Source: a virus. Taken from it: a stretch of 32,048 nucleotides of DNA. Position 1 is the first letter of the stretch. Each line of letters starts with the position of its first letter. The stretch lies in IMG/VR virus record IMGVR_UViG_3300009177_000085, positions 1 through 32,048 of that record, one strand, 5' to 3'. Positions 15,538 through 25,000 of this stretch are shown in pieces. The position numbers were made by a program, and so were the translations under genes. The notes below the pieces were generated by a model. It was not told the DNA's origin. It searched no databases and saw nothing but the letters and a program-made list of their open reading frames with translations.

Positions 15538-15571
15538 TGTCACTTCGCGCACTCTACCAAATAGGTATGTG

Positions 15572-17578
15572 ATGGGCAAGGAACAGATACAGCGCCTGTT
15601 CGGTGAGACAGCCGGGCGCACAGCTGAAGGTGTCGCGGGCATGGCCGACACGGCTGCGCTCGGCATGCACGCGCTGATGAACTATCCGCAGGCCGGGATG
15701 AACTGGTTGACCGGCTCGCCACAGCAACCGATGGCGCCGGGGCCGGCCAGCTTACAGCAGTACACCCAGCAGCAGTTCGGGATTCAACCGGCTGAGCAGT
15801 TGCAATCACCGATCGCACGAGCGGGCGCGACGGCGTGGCAGACGCTCGGGCCGAGCATGATCGCGCCGGCTGTTGGGCGCGTGGGGCAGGCAGCGGTTGG
15901 GTTGGGGGAGAGGGGGGCGGTTGGGCCAGCGGCACAGGCTGCCGAGGGTGCGGTTGATGTTGGCCCACGCTGGCGCTCCAACGCGGTCGAGGCAGTTGAG
16001 ACGTTGCCACAGGAGCGGCTGAGTATCGAACAGGCCAAGGCGCACATGCGCAAGTATCCTGGCGCGAGTGACCAGCTCACATGGATGGGGTTCGATGAGA
16101 AGTTCGCAGGTAAGAAAGGGACTACGAAAAGTGATTTAAGGGATTGGGTGCAGCAACAGGCGGTACAGTTAAGGGAGACAAGGCTGGGCGAGTTCAAGCC
16201 CGCGCAATCGTTTGGCGAGTGGGCACAAGCACACGGGTACGGGGACAACGCAAGTGCGCGGGCCGCGTACCAACAAGAGGTGCAGCTTACAGGTAGCGCA
16301 CAGGTAGGTCAGCAAACTAAATTTGACCCCACACAACACCCGCAGTACAACACCCCCGGCCACAAGCCCGGTACGTACCGCGAGCTGTTCGTGACGGCGC
16401 CAGACAACGGCGTTAATACAACAAATTGGACTGCCGCACAACATCCACACGGGTGGTCTGTGTTTGACGAGTTTGGTAATCTTGTGCAAACTGAGTTAGG
16501 CGCGCGAGACGCACAAGAAGCTATACAGCACACCGCTCGTACTAGCAACATAGGCAAAAACTGGAAAGATGGCCACGCCCCCTACTCCGACATCCCCAAC
16601 CCCATCGTCCGCCTCCGCTACAACGAGCGCGTAGACAGCGCGGGCAAGCCCATGTTGTTCTTGGAGGAGATACAGCCCCCAGGCAAAGGTGAGTTCTCCA
16701 AGATGCCCAAGTGGGCACAGGGTAACTGGCAGATGCTCGGGTTGAAGCGGGCGATCAGGGAGGCAGCGGAGAAGGGGATTGATCAGGTGGGGTGGACGAG
16801 CGGGGAGATGCAGGCGGAGAGGTATAATCAGCCGTTGCGTACGTACACACGTGTCGCGCGTAACTCTGGCGGTGAGTGGATGGCGCAAGCAAATGGTACG
16901 TGGCACGAGTTATCAGAAAACGAGGGCAGGGAGCTGGAACGGTTGCTTGGTCCGCGCGCTGAAACGACACCGCTGACCCGCGAGGAAATGATCAAGGATT
17001 GGGAAGACTACGCACACAAGCACGCTGAGCGCTATGACATTGGCGAGATTGCGCGGACTGCACAAACCATGCGCAGTGGCGAGTTCGATGACGTGCTCGC
17101 TGATCACTTCGGCGTACGAACGCGCCACCTAGAAAACGTACGGAAGCCATTGGACATTGACCTAGCCAAAGAACCATTGAAGATGACGCCCGACCTCGCC
17201 AAACGCTACGACAAACTCAGTAGCCCGAAGGGGGAGCTGAATAGGTTTTTGAAAAAGTACGGGGCGCGGGTGGAGGAGGGGGAGATAGCTGAAGGGCCGC
17301 GTGTGTCCCACGAAGTCTCTCGTGTACCGGCGGACGAAAGATGGCAAGACAACGAAACGTGGGCTGTAGATCGGTTTGATGGTGAGCACCCTACAGGTCG
17401 GAGTACATTTGCAACACGGGCAGAAGCGGAAGCGTGGGCAAAGGACGCAGATACTAAAGTACAACCGAAGCAACATAAAGTGCCTTTCCTCAAAATCACC
17501 CCCGCACTCAAACGCGCCGCTCTCCAGGGCATGGACATGTCCAAACGCAACGAGACCAAGGACACCGCCGTCGCATGA
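15572..17578 (+). CDS. Large virion protein with a polyvalent-protein domain (probable internal/ejection protein)
   Basis: This encodes 668 residues. The ATG at 15572 is preferred over the overlapping GTG at 15569; no good ribosome binding site is visible for either. Residues 1-130 are Gly/Ala/Gln-rich. The middle resembles a domain found in large phage and plasmid polyvalent proteins: YRELFVTAPD, a strand VRLRYNERVDSAGKPMLFLE with EIQPPGKGEF near residue 360, then WQMLGLKRAIREAAEKGIDQ and VGWTSGEMQAERY (about 386-420). The Glu/Gln and Arg/Tyr residues of this block are usually conserved, but the activity is unknown. A short C-terminal part follows. It heads the ejection-protein block, so it is probably packaged in the virion. 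Confidence 0.7.
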   Translation: MGKEQIQRLFGETAGRTAEGVAGMADTAALGMHALMNYPQAGMNWLTGSPQQPMAPGPASLQQYTQQQFGIQPAEQLQSPIARAGATAWQTLGPSMIAPAVGRVGQAAVGLGERGAVGPAAQAAEGAVDVGPRWRSNAVEAVETLPQERLSIEQAKAHMRKYPGASDQLTWMGFDEKFAGKKGTTKSDLRDWVQQQAVQLRETRLGEFKPAQSFGEWAQAHGYGDNASARAAYQQEVQLTGSAQVGQQTKFDPTQHPQYNTPGHKPGTYRELFVTAPDNGVNTTNWTAAQHPHGWSVFDEFGNLVQTELGARDAQEAIQHTARTSNIGKNWKDGHAPYSDIPNPIVRLRYNERVDSAGKPMLFLEEIQPPGKGEFSKMPKWAQGNWQMLGLKRAIREAAEKGIDQVGWTSGEMQAERYNQPLRTYTRVARNSGGEWMAQANGTWHELSENEGRELERLLGPRAETTPLTREEMIKDWEDYAHKHAERYDIGEIARTAQTMRSGEFDDVLADHFGVRTRHLENVRKPLDIDLAKEPLKMTPDLAKRYDKLSSPKGELNRFLKKYGARVEEGEIAEGPRVSHEVSRVPADERWQDNETWAVDRFDGEHPTGRSTFATRAEAEAWAKDADTKVQPKQHKVPFLKITPALKRAALQGMDMSKRNETKDTAVA

Positions 17579-18057
17579 TCTCCCGCCCCCTCACCGAGCG
17601 CATCACCCTTCCATCGCCCCCACAAGTGCCTGGCAGCCTGGGCATGTCCCCCGACTTCCGTGCGTGGCTCAAGCAAGGGGTGGAGAAGTGGGACAAGGAC
17701 ATGGTGCGGGCGCTGGAGCAGGACCTGGGCGATGTGCATAGCAGCTTGAACCAATGGGACAGCGTAGGTGAGACGCTTACCGCCGCGTCGACGCTGTACG
17801 TCAGCGCGCGTATTCACATGGTCACAGGTACAGACACCATACAGAAGATCATTATACCGCCCGATCCTACACCACCTACAGCACCCCTTACATTCAGTGG
17901 GCGCATCACACTTATCGCACTTGACAGTTGGCAAATCTTTGCGGTCGCGCCGCCTGACGGCAACGTAGCATTAGACGTGTCGCCTGTAGTCAACCTAGCC
18001 GTTGATATGATATACGTCCCACAGGTAGGTTTATGGTACCCAGCCTTTCACTCGTGA
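17575..18057 (+). CDS. Small virion-type protein of unknown function
   Basis: This encodes 160 residues, starting in an ATGA overlap with the previous stop. The first 65 residues are helical (WLKQGVEKWDKDMVRALEQD). The rest is beta-rich with a Pro-rich break (IIPPDPTPPTAPLTFSG) and ends in VDMIYVPQVGLWYPAF. A helical stalk followed by a small beta domain would fit a minor tail or base-plate component, but no family is recognised. The last 25 bases overlap the next gene. Confidence 0.65.
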   Translation: MISRPLTERITLPSPPQVPGSLGMSPDFRAWLKQGVEKWDKDMVRALEQDLGDVHSSLNQWDSVGETLTAASTLYVSARIHMVTGTDTIQKIIIPPDPTPPTAPLTFSGRITLIALDSWQIFAVAPPDGNVALDVSPVVNLAVDMIYVPQVGLWYPAFHS

Positions 18058-18545
18058 CCCCTACACACGAGCCGCGCAAGTCATTCGTACGCGCCGCGTT
18101 ACCGATTGACTTGACCGTCCACTGGCCCTTCATCCGCCGTGGCTTGGTGTTGATCAAGTCGCGGCAGAAGCATGGGGGGTTCTGGGAACCGGAGCACGTG
18201 CGCGCCTCGATCGTCGCGGGCCAAAGCGAGCTGTGGCTTGCCTTCGCTGACGGGGGTATGATCGAGACGCCAGTCGGGTTCACGGTCACGCAGATGACCA
18301 CAGACCCGTTTCTACATGTCCCGATCGGGCTGTTCGTGTGGATGGCGTGGAAGGAACCGGGTGATCGGACAGACGCGGTGGCGGCGATGGATGAGCATAT
18401 TACGCAAGTGGCGCGGGACCGGGGCTTGCGGCACATTGAGGCGCTGACCGCGAGGCCGGGGCTCGGGCGTAGGTTGGCCAAGCACGGGTGGGTGGTGTCG
18501 ATGGAAGTAGTGCGTAAGGAGTTGTATAGCAAGGAGACCGAATAA
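18033..18545 (+). CDS. GNAT-fold-like protein (resembles phage gp13-type internal proteins)
   Basis: This encodes 170 residues. The ATG at 18033 lies inside the end of the previous gene, with an AGGTAGG stretch just upstream. The pattern DLTVHWPFIRRGLVLIKSRQ, then ELWLAFADGGMIETPVGFTV, HITQVARDRGLRHIEALTAR and PGLGRRLAKHGWVVSMEVVR followed by KEL resembles the GNAT-like proteins that many podoviruses encode next to internal virion genes (the T7 gp13 type). In those an acetyltransferase activity is not established. Here the acyl-CoA loop is only partly recognisable (RPGLGRRL), so it may be a structural descendant of the fold. The stop and next start overlap by one base (TAATG). Confidence 0.65.
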   Translation: MVPSLSLVTPTHEPRKSFVRAALPIDLTVHWPFIRRGLVLIKSRQKHGGFWEPEHVRASIVAGQSELWLAFADGGMIETPVGFTVTQMTTDPFLHVPIGLFVWMAWKEPGDRTDAVAAMDEHITQVARDRGLRHIEALTARPGLGRRLAKHGWVVSMEVVRKELYSKETE

Positions 18546-19447
18546 TGGGCGGCGCCGGACACCAAACCACAACCAGTCAACAGCAATGGCCCAAGTGGCT
18601 TGAGCCGTACGCGATGAACCTCGCGTCGCAGTACAGTAACACGGCGTTACCGGGCGGGCAGATCGCACCGTACAATACGGCGATGAACTACCAAGTTGCG
18701 GGCCTGACGCCGGGGCAGCAAGCATCCATCGCGGCGACGTACGGGTTGACCGGCGACACGCTCCGGTTACCGGGGCAGGCCGCGCAGATTGGTCAGCAAG
18801 TTGGCCAGGTCGGTGAGCAGGTACAGCCGTTCATCGAACAGGGCCAGCAGTTCACGAGTGATACGCTCGCGGGCAAGTATCTCGACCCAAGTACGAACCC
18901 GTACTTGCAGAAGACATTCAACCAGGCCGCGACGGATGTCGGGAACCAGTACCAGATGATCACGTCGCCGGAGCTGGCCGCGCAGGCACAGCATGCAGGC
19001 GCGTATGGGGGAAGCGGGTACAACGCGGCAGCGGACCAGGCGCGGTACGGGCTTGGGCAGACGTTGGATAATCTGGCCACGAACATTTACGGGGGTAATT
19101 ATCAGACGGCCCAAGAACAACGGATGCAGGCGCTCGGCGAATTACCACAACAAGCTGCACTCTCGTACTTACCTGCACAGCAACAGTTGCAAACGATTGG
19201 GCAGCAGTTTGGTGCGGAGCAACAGGCTATGCAGGCAGCAGCTCAAGCGTTGGGCGTAGGTGGGCAAGAACAGGCGCAGCAACAGAACGTTTACAATGCT
19301 GGTCAGCAGAACGCGATGCAGCAGTTCCAGTATCCGTACACGGTGTTGGGTAATTTGGGGCAGGGCTTGCAGTACGCGCTCGGGCCGGCAGGGAACGCGA
19401 GCACAACGGTGCCGATCAAGAGTGGGATGTGGGGCGGTTTAAAATGA
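18545..19447 (+). CDS. Gln/Ala-rich internal virion protein
   Basis: This encodes 300 residues. An AAGGAG lies before the ATG. The protein is rich in Gln, Ala and Gly, with long helices (AAQIGQQVGQVGEQVQPFIE, EQQAMQAAAQALGVGGQEQA). The central segment TLAGKYLDPSTNPYLQKTFN, then AYGGSGYNAAADQARYGLGQ and NIYGGNYQTAQEQRMQA, is a pattern I associate with internal or DNA-ejection proteins of podoviruses with N4-gp56-type capsids. It would be packaged in the head and help DNA transit at infection. The stop lies two bases before the 3' end of the second antisense endonuclease. Confidence 0.7.
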   Translation: MGGAGHQTTTSQQQWPKWLEPYAMNLASQYSNTALPGGQIAPYNTAMNYQVAGLTPGQQASIAATYGLTGDTLRLPGQAAQIGQQVGQVGEQVQPFIEQGQQFTSDTLAGKYLDPSTNPYLQKTFNQAATDVGNQYQMITSPELAAQAQHAGAYGGSGYNAAADQARYGLGQTLDNLATNIYGGNYQTAQEQRMQALGELPQQAALSYLPAQQQLQTIGQQFGAEQQAMQAAAQALGVGGQEQAQQQNVYNAGQQNAMQQFQYPYTVLGNLGQGLQYALGPAGNASTTVPIKSGMWGGLK

Positions 19448-19449
19448 GC

Positions 19450-19935
19450 CTATTTACGCGCCCATGTTACTCGGCTTGTAACGCGATAGATTGCGTTGCA
19501 ACCAACTTTAAAGCGTGCAGCAAGAGGTTTTGCGCGTACGCCACGAGCGTATTCAGCGCGTATGATTTCAACGTCGCGCCACGTCAATTTAGCTTTGCTG
19601 TTACGCTCGCCCCATTGTTGGCGAGTACGGCCTTTCTTCGCGCAGTCGCGGTTGTTATCCATCGTTGTGCCTTCAAACAAATGGCATGGGTTTACACATC
19701 GAGGATGATCGCATGTATGACAAACAAGTTTGTCGGTCCAACGACCTGTCATAAGGTAGTATACCCATCGGTGCACAAGAACTTGTCGTTGGCCGCGACC
19801 GGTCGTACGCGCGTACGGTTTGGGGTCACTGGTTTCGTACCACCAGCACGTTTCGGTAAAACGCACGCGGTCCCAAATTTTCATAGCGGCTTTTGGTGTA
19901 AGTTGTGGGATGTCCATTCGACATGGTCGGCTCAT
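19450..19935 (-). CDS. HNH_3-type homing endonuclease, antisense, in an intergenic slot
   Basis: About 161 residues on the minus strand. The frame is open further upstream, but family alignment with the endonuclease at 14910-15479 starts near MDIPQLTPKAAMKIWDRVRF, so the ATG at 19935 (MSRPCRMD...) is chosen; no clear ribosome binding site marks it. Shared features are VLVHRWVYYLMTGRWTD, then LVCHTCDHPRCVNPCHLFEG with TTMDNNRD (the HNH metal site). The C-terminal KLTWRDVEIIRAEYARGVRA plus a helix-turn-helix ending YRVTSRVTWARK matches the DNA-binding tail. The gene fits exactly between two plus-strand virion genes, stopping two bases after one and starting ~40 bases before the ribosome binding site of the other. 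Base composition differs from the flanks. Confidence 0.88.
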   Translation of the reverse strand: MSRPCRMDIPQLTPKAAMKIWDRVRFTETCWWYETSDPKPYARTTGRGQRQVLVHRWVYYLMTGRWTDKLVCHTCDHPRCVNPCHLFEGTTMDNNRDCAKKGRTRQQWGERNSKAKLTWRDVEIIRAEYARGVRAKPLAARFKVGCNAIYRVTSRVTWARK

Positions 19936-19988
19936 GTTGAGGCGATATATCAAATACCGGTATTGGCTGCAATAGGAGGGCTTAAGTA

Positions 19989-20483
19989 ATGGGCGGCTTA
20001 CTAGGAGGCCAAGGTACACCGGGCGGTGGGCTGACCGCATCGCCGATGCCGGCAAGCACGAACGCGCTCGGCGGCCAGAATCAAAACATGATCGCGGCCA
20101 CAGATTTGTATGGTATGCCGTACACGGGGCCGGCTGGGAGTGGCGGGTGGGGGCAGTTGAATGCTGCAACTGGGGGTGGTGGCGGCGGGGGAATGACTGC
20201 GGGTACGCTTGCGCAGATGCTTGGGGCAGGTGGGCAGATGATTGGCGGGATGGGTGGGGGCGGGGGCATTCCCCCTGTACAGCCGCAACAGATGCCGCAG
20301 CGTATGGGCGTGGGCGGGCCGCAACCGATGGGCGGTAACCCGTTCATGCGACAGATGCCGCAGGTGCAGCCGAGGCCGGGGATGCCACCGCCGCAGGCGG
20401 GTGGGCAGGGAGGGAACCAGCTCGGGCAGACAATGGGCTCGTTGATGCAGCTGGCAGGTATGGCTGCGTTGTTGATGGGATAG
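19989..20483 (+). CDS. Gly/Met/Pro-rich virion-type protein
   Basis: This encodes 164 residues; AGGAGG (19974-19979) precedes the ATG. It is low in complexity: Gly runs (ATGGGGGGGMTAG, GGMGGGGGIPP), Pro/Met/Gln repeats (QQMPQRMGVGGPQPMGGN) and a short hydrophobic C-terminus (MGSLMQLAGMAALLMG) that could insert into a membrane. The Gly-rich flexible body with a hydrophobic end would fit a small ejection-apparatus protein. This is inference from composition and from its place among the internal virion genes. Confidence 0.65.
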   Translation: MGGLLGGQGTPGGGLTASPMPASTNALGGQNQNMIAATDLYGMPYTGPAGSGGWGQLNAATGGGGGGGMTAGTLAQMLGAGGQMIGGMGGGGGIPPVQPQQMPQRMGVGGPQPMGGNPFMRQMPQVQPRPGMPPPQAGGQGGNQLGQTMGSLMQLAGMAALLMG

Positions 20484-20487
20484 GTTG

Positions 20488-22056
20488 ATGGGAGAGTTGT
20501 TCAAGAATCCGCAGGTGCAAATGCCCCAACCGGGGCAGGGCGCGCAGTTCGACCCAAACGCGCAGCAGCCGGGTGGGACGTGGTTACCCATACTCGCCGG
20601 GCTTGCAGGCGCGTTCAGCTCACCGATGACACCGACGAGCCCGTTGACACCGATTGGTGGGGCGTTGGGCGGGTTTGTGAATGCGCGGCAGGCGCAGTTG
20701 CAGGAACAGCAAGCTGCCAATGCGCCTGTGTACCAGTACATGATCCAGCAGCAACAGGCGACGCTTGACCGTCAGCGCCGATCCAGCTCGCTACGCACGT
20801 TCGGCGATACGTTGCCCGACGATGACCCGCGTAAGCAGAAAGCATACACAGCGGCTGACTTGATCGACGCGCAGTCGGAAGGCTTTGCACGGTCGATGAT
20901 CCCACAGCCGCCGCGTGAGATGCTGCCGGAGCAGTTGCACAAGTTGGAGACCGGTGCGGCGAAGGACGAGGCCCAGACCGGTCTCGCGCGAGCCGGTGCA
21001 ACTTTGGCCAACGTGCGCGCGTCAACCCCAGGTATCACGGACCCGGTTGGGCTCGCGGGCGCAAAGCGTGCGGCGGCGTTGACCGAGGAAGGTATCGCGC
21101 GAAAGAACGAAGGCGACGCGCTCATGTTGCAAGCGTCACAAGTGCGCGCGACCAACCCAGCACTGGCCGATCAACTTGAGTTCCGCGCACGCCAGTTGCA
21201 GGCCGGTGCTCCTGCGGTCAACGCACAGCTTACGCCCGCTGACATTGGTGCACGAGAAGCAGCACGCGGTCAGGCTGGTGCAGCCTCTGCCGGCACTAAG
21301 AAATCTGCCCAACTGCTTGCCATCGAAGAAGCCCGCAAGCGCCAGGGCGCGGCTATGATGGAACAGGTAGAGATACTGAAGCAGCGGCAGACTGCCGGTG
21401 GCGCAGCAGACATGGACGAGATTCGCCGCCTCACATCCGAGGCCCAGCAACTGCTCGCGGGCGTCGAGCCACACGCCGGTCCACTCACCTCGCAAGACAT
21501 CGCGCGCCGCGAGACGGCTAAGATGCGGGCGCATGTTGAGGAGCAGTCGGCTAACGATCAGGCGACCGCTGCGCGCATGGTGGACGAGGCGAGCAAGTTG
21601 CCCAAGAGTGACCCGCACCGGATGCAGCTTGAGTATGGGGCAGCGTTGTACCGGGCCGGTGCGCGCGAATTGGCCCGGTCGGCAGCGGCGAAGCAAGAAG
21701 ACCCGAAACTGGCTGCTGACCGGCGCAAGGCGCAGCGGCTGCGCGTGCAGGGTGAGATTGCCAAGCTGCGCAAGAGCAAGTCGGGCTTGACGCCTGAGCG
21801 TATGGCACAGTTGCGGATCGGTCACTTGAGCAAAGCGTACGCAAATGACCTACGCAATCGCCCGGTCGAAGACCGGCTGATGAAACAGCCACCGACAATG
21901 GATGAGTGGCTTGGGTCACCGGCTGGTAAAGCACACCTGGACTTTTTAGACAGCGAAATGACTGGCTCGCGCGATGCAGCTCCTGCCAGTACGCCGACGC
22001 CGGGTACCGTAACTCTGCCAAGCGGCGCGATCCTTGGCATGACCCCAATCCCCTGA
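20488..22056 (+). CDS. Long helical internal virion protein
   Basis: This encodes 522 residues. The ATG at 20488 is chosen over an in-frame TTG at 20485; GGGATAGG lies just upstream. A short Gly/Pro-rich hydrophobic start (LPILAGLAGAFSSPMTPTSP) is followed by ~400 residues of Ala/Gln/Glu/Arg-rich helix (QARQLQLQEQQAAN-like at 70-90, then EEARKRQGAAMMEQVEILKQ and AKQEDPKLAADRRKAQRLRV). The last 25 residues are Pro/Thr-rich. The shape fits internal core proteins of podoviruses. Its stop shares a base with the next start (TGATG). Confidence 0.7.
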   Translation: MGELFKNPQVQMPQPGQGAQFDPNAQQPGGTWLPILAGLAGAFSSPMTPTSPLTPIGGALGGFVNARQAQLQEQQAANAPVYQYMIQQQQATLDRQRRSSSLRTFGDTLPDDDPRKQKAYTAADLIDAQSEGFARSMIPQPPREMLPEQLHKLETGAAKDEAQTGLARAGATLANVRASTPGITDPVGLAGAKRAAALTEEGIARKNEGDALMLQASQVRATNPALADQLEFRARQLQAGAPAVNAQLTPADIGAREAARGQAGAASAGTKKSAQLLAIEEARKRQGAAMMEQVEILKQRQTAGGAADMDEIRRLTSEAQQLLAGVEPHAGPLTSQDIARRETAKMRAHVEEQSANDQATAARMVDEASKLPKSDPHRMQLEYGAALYRAGARELARSAAAKQEDPKLAADRRKAQRLRVQGEIAKLRKSKSGLTPERMAQLRIGHLSKAYANDLRNRPVEDRLMKQPPTMDEWLGSPAGKAHLDFLDSEMTGSRDAAPASTPTPGTVTLPSGAILGMTPIP

Positions 22057-25000
22057 TGCCGCGCTACCCGCTCACATTACCGGACGGCAAGACGTATCCA
22101 CTCGACGTGCCGGATGGCTGGTCGCAGGACCAAATAACCAAGGCTGCTGAGGAAGCGACGCAACATTTGATGGGGCAACAGTCGGCTGCACCTGTTGCGA
22201 CGCCTACACCTGGCGTGGTACCTGAGCAGTTGCCGAAGATCGCTTTCAAGGGCGAGTTGCCGACACAGCAAGAACCGGATAACGGCGGGCATCCCTACCT
22301 TGCTACCGCCGCGCGCGTGCTCGGGCCTATTGCTGGCGGTGCGCTCGGCGCAGCAGCTACACCTGTAATCGGGCCGTTCGGTGCAACCCTTGGTGCGGGT
22401 GCCGGTGGTGCGTTGGGCGAGAATGTTGCCGAACATTTGGAAGGCACAAAGCCAAGCCTTGGTCGTGCTGCCGTTGCCGGTGGTTTGTCCATGATACCGA
22501 TGGGCAAAGCTGCGGCGACGTTACCGCGTACTATACTGAAGCGGGCATTGGGTGGTGCAGGTCTCAGTGCGTTTGGTACTGAGTTGACCGGTGCGACAGA
22601 AGGGCGGCAGCCAAGTGCGGGCGATCTAGCAACAAACACGCTCATTGGCGCGGGGCTTGGTACAGTAGGCGGGGCAGCTGAAAACCTTATCCCGCGCATA
22701 CCGGGCGTCAAGCAAACCGTCGCAGCCGCAAAGTATTTCAAGGATCGCTTACGCGAAGCGGTATCACCCACGAGCATGGGTCCACGTGCTGAAGAAGGTG
22801 CGATGGCCTTGACCAAGTACATGAGCGGTGTGTCGCAAGATGTGCAGCGGATGCAAAAGGCTGTGAATGATGTGGGCCGGCGCACAGCGACGCTGACCCC
22901 GTACGAGTACGACACATTCATGGACCGCGCACAGGCGGCTGAGAGCAACTTCATTTTTGGTAAGGAAGGCGAACCACTCACTCGTATTGCACGGCAGGAG
23001 ACACCGGAGCTGCAAGCGATCCAAGACGCGGCGCAGATGTTGGTTGGGCGTGAGGGGCGGCTGCTACATGAAACCGGACGCAAACATGGGCTCGACTTGC
23101 TAGGCGAGTTCTACGTCAACCACATGCCGCATATTTGGAAGAACGCTCGCGGCGAGACGGCGACAGTAATCCCAGCGTACGTACAAAAACGTATGACTGG
23201 TTCAATGGCGCCGGTTCAACACAGGACGTTTGACACTTACACGGCGGCACGGGCCGAAGGGTTCGAGCCTATGTACACGAACCCACTTGAAGTTGCGCTG
23301 ATTCGCGGTACGCAGATGGCTCGGTTACGCCATGAGATTGAAATGCTAGGGGAGTTGAAGCGGACAGGCGGGATTGAATGGGGCATGCGTCCGTCGCCAG
23401 GGTACCGGCGTGTGAACGATCGCATGTTGAAGCTGCTGCCGAAGGAAGGGGAGGCGATATCGAAACCGGAATACGATACTGGGCCAGCAGCCGCTAAGGC
23501 AAGTGTGTGGCCAAATACGGGTAAGACGTTCGATGAACTGGAAACGCTGCGCAAGGGCTCGCCATATACAGGTGAGTGGTTTGTACACGAAGACATCGCG
23601 CGGTTGATGGACCGACACTTTTCACCGGGGTGGCGGCGAAGTGTGCAGGCGCAAGGAGCAGCTGTGCCAGGTAGCTCTGCACTGCTCACACCGGAAGGGA
23701 CACCGATCACGCCATATGAATTCATCCGCAAAGTGAACAACGACGCGACCTCGTGGCGCCTTGGCCTGTCCGCGTTCCACTTGAATACGACAGCATTCAA
23801 CAACGCGTGGGACCACGCGACGCAGGTGTTGGAAAACGCTGTACGCAGGAATTTCAAAGGCGCGCTGAAACATTTGCCAGGTGTGGTGCCCGGTTATGGT
23901 ATGGTCAAGGACTGGCAAATGGGCCAGCGCATGTTTACCGAGTATTTGAATGGTACGAACGCTGACCCAGAACTGCGGCAGGCTGTCAATGCGTTCCTTG
24001 ATTCAGGCGGTGACCCGCACTCGTATCAAGAGTTCGTGAACAACCACGCAACCGCGTTCGGCGAAGCGCTGCGAAATCACAGCCCGGTCGGTACAGTTTG
24101 GCATGGTGCGTCGGCGATACCAGAATACTTTGCCAAGTTGATGTTCGAGAACCTGATCCCCAAGGTCAAGATGGGTGCGTTCGCGCGGCGATTCCAAGAT
24201 GCGATGGATCGGCTCGGGCCGAACGCGAGTAGTTTTGCCAAGGCACAGGCCGCGTACAAGATCGGTAACGAGATTGATAACGTGTTTGGGCAGTTGAACT
24301 ACAACAAACTGTTCTGGGACAACAAGTACAAGCAGGCAGTGCAGGCTATGTTCCAGGCGCCGGGATGGGCGATTGGTACTTTCCGGCAATTAGGTGGGGG
24401 GATTGCGGATGTTGTGAGCGGGAAGGGGTTGACCAACCGCGCGGCATCGGTGCTCACGTTACCGGTGTTAGCAATCGGCTACTCGTTACTTGCTGAGTTC
24501 CTGTTCACGCTCGGTAAGCCGAAGATTGACACAGCAGAAGACTTAAAAGCCCACGCATTCGGCGGATTCATTCACGGCTATGACGCGAAAGGCCAACCGC
24601 AAAGGAGCTGGTTACCCACATATCAGAAGGACATGTTCCATGTCTGGCAAGGGCTCGGCGAAGCTGTCGGGCAAGGTAACTCGAAGGCGATCATGGACTA
24701 CGCAACGGCGAAGTTGAGTCCGCTTGCAGAGGCTGTGGTCAACATCGCGCGCAACGAAGCGTTCGTGTCAGGCAAAGGCAAGACCCAGCTGCGCGACCCG
24801 AACGATCCGTGGTACACACAAATGAAAGACATCGCCATGCAAACCGCGCGCACGCTGTTGACCCCGTTCAGTTACGAGAACTACCAGCGCGCCGTTGCAC
24901 AGCCGGGCCAGGAACAAGGGCTCGACCAGACGACCGCAAAGTTGATCGCCCTGAACCTGGGCGGCTTCTCGACCGCGCCACGCGCCCTCACACTCACGCC

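Noticed and set aside
15240-15572. Plus-strand frame of 110 residues opposite the first HNH endonuclease
   Set aside because: It is antisense to the HNH core, without a ribosome binding site or recognisable domain.
17922-17950. TTGACA at about 17922 as a promoter
   Set aside because: No -10-like hexamer lies at a suitable distance and it is inside a coding region.
19429-19989. Plus-strand frame of 186 residues opposite the second HNH endonuclease
   Set aside because: The minus strand holds the complete HNH motif; this frame has none and is its shadow.
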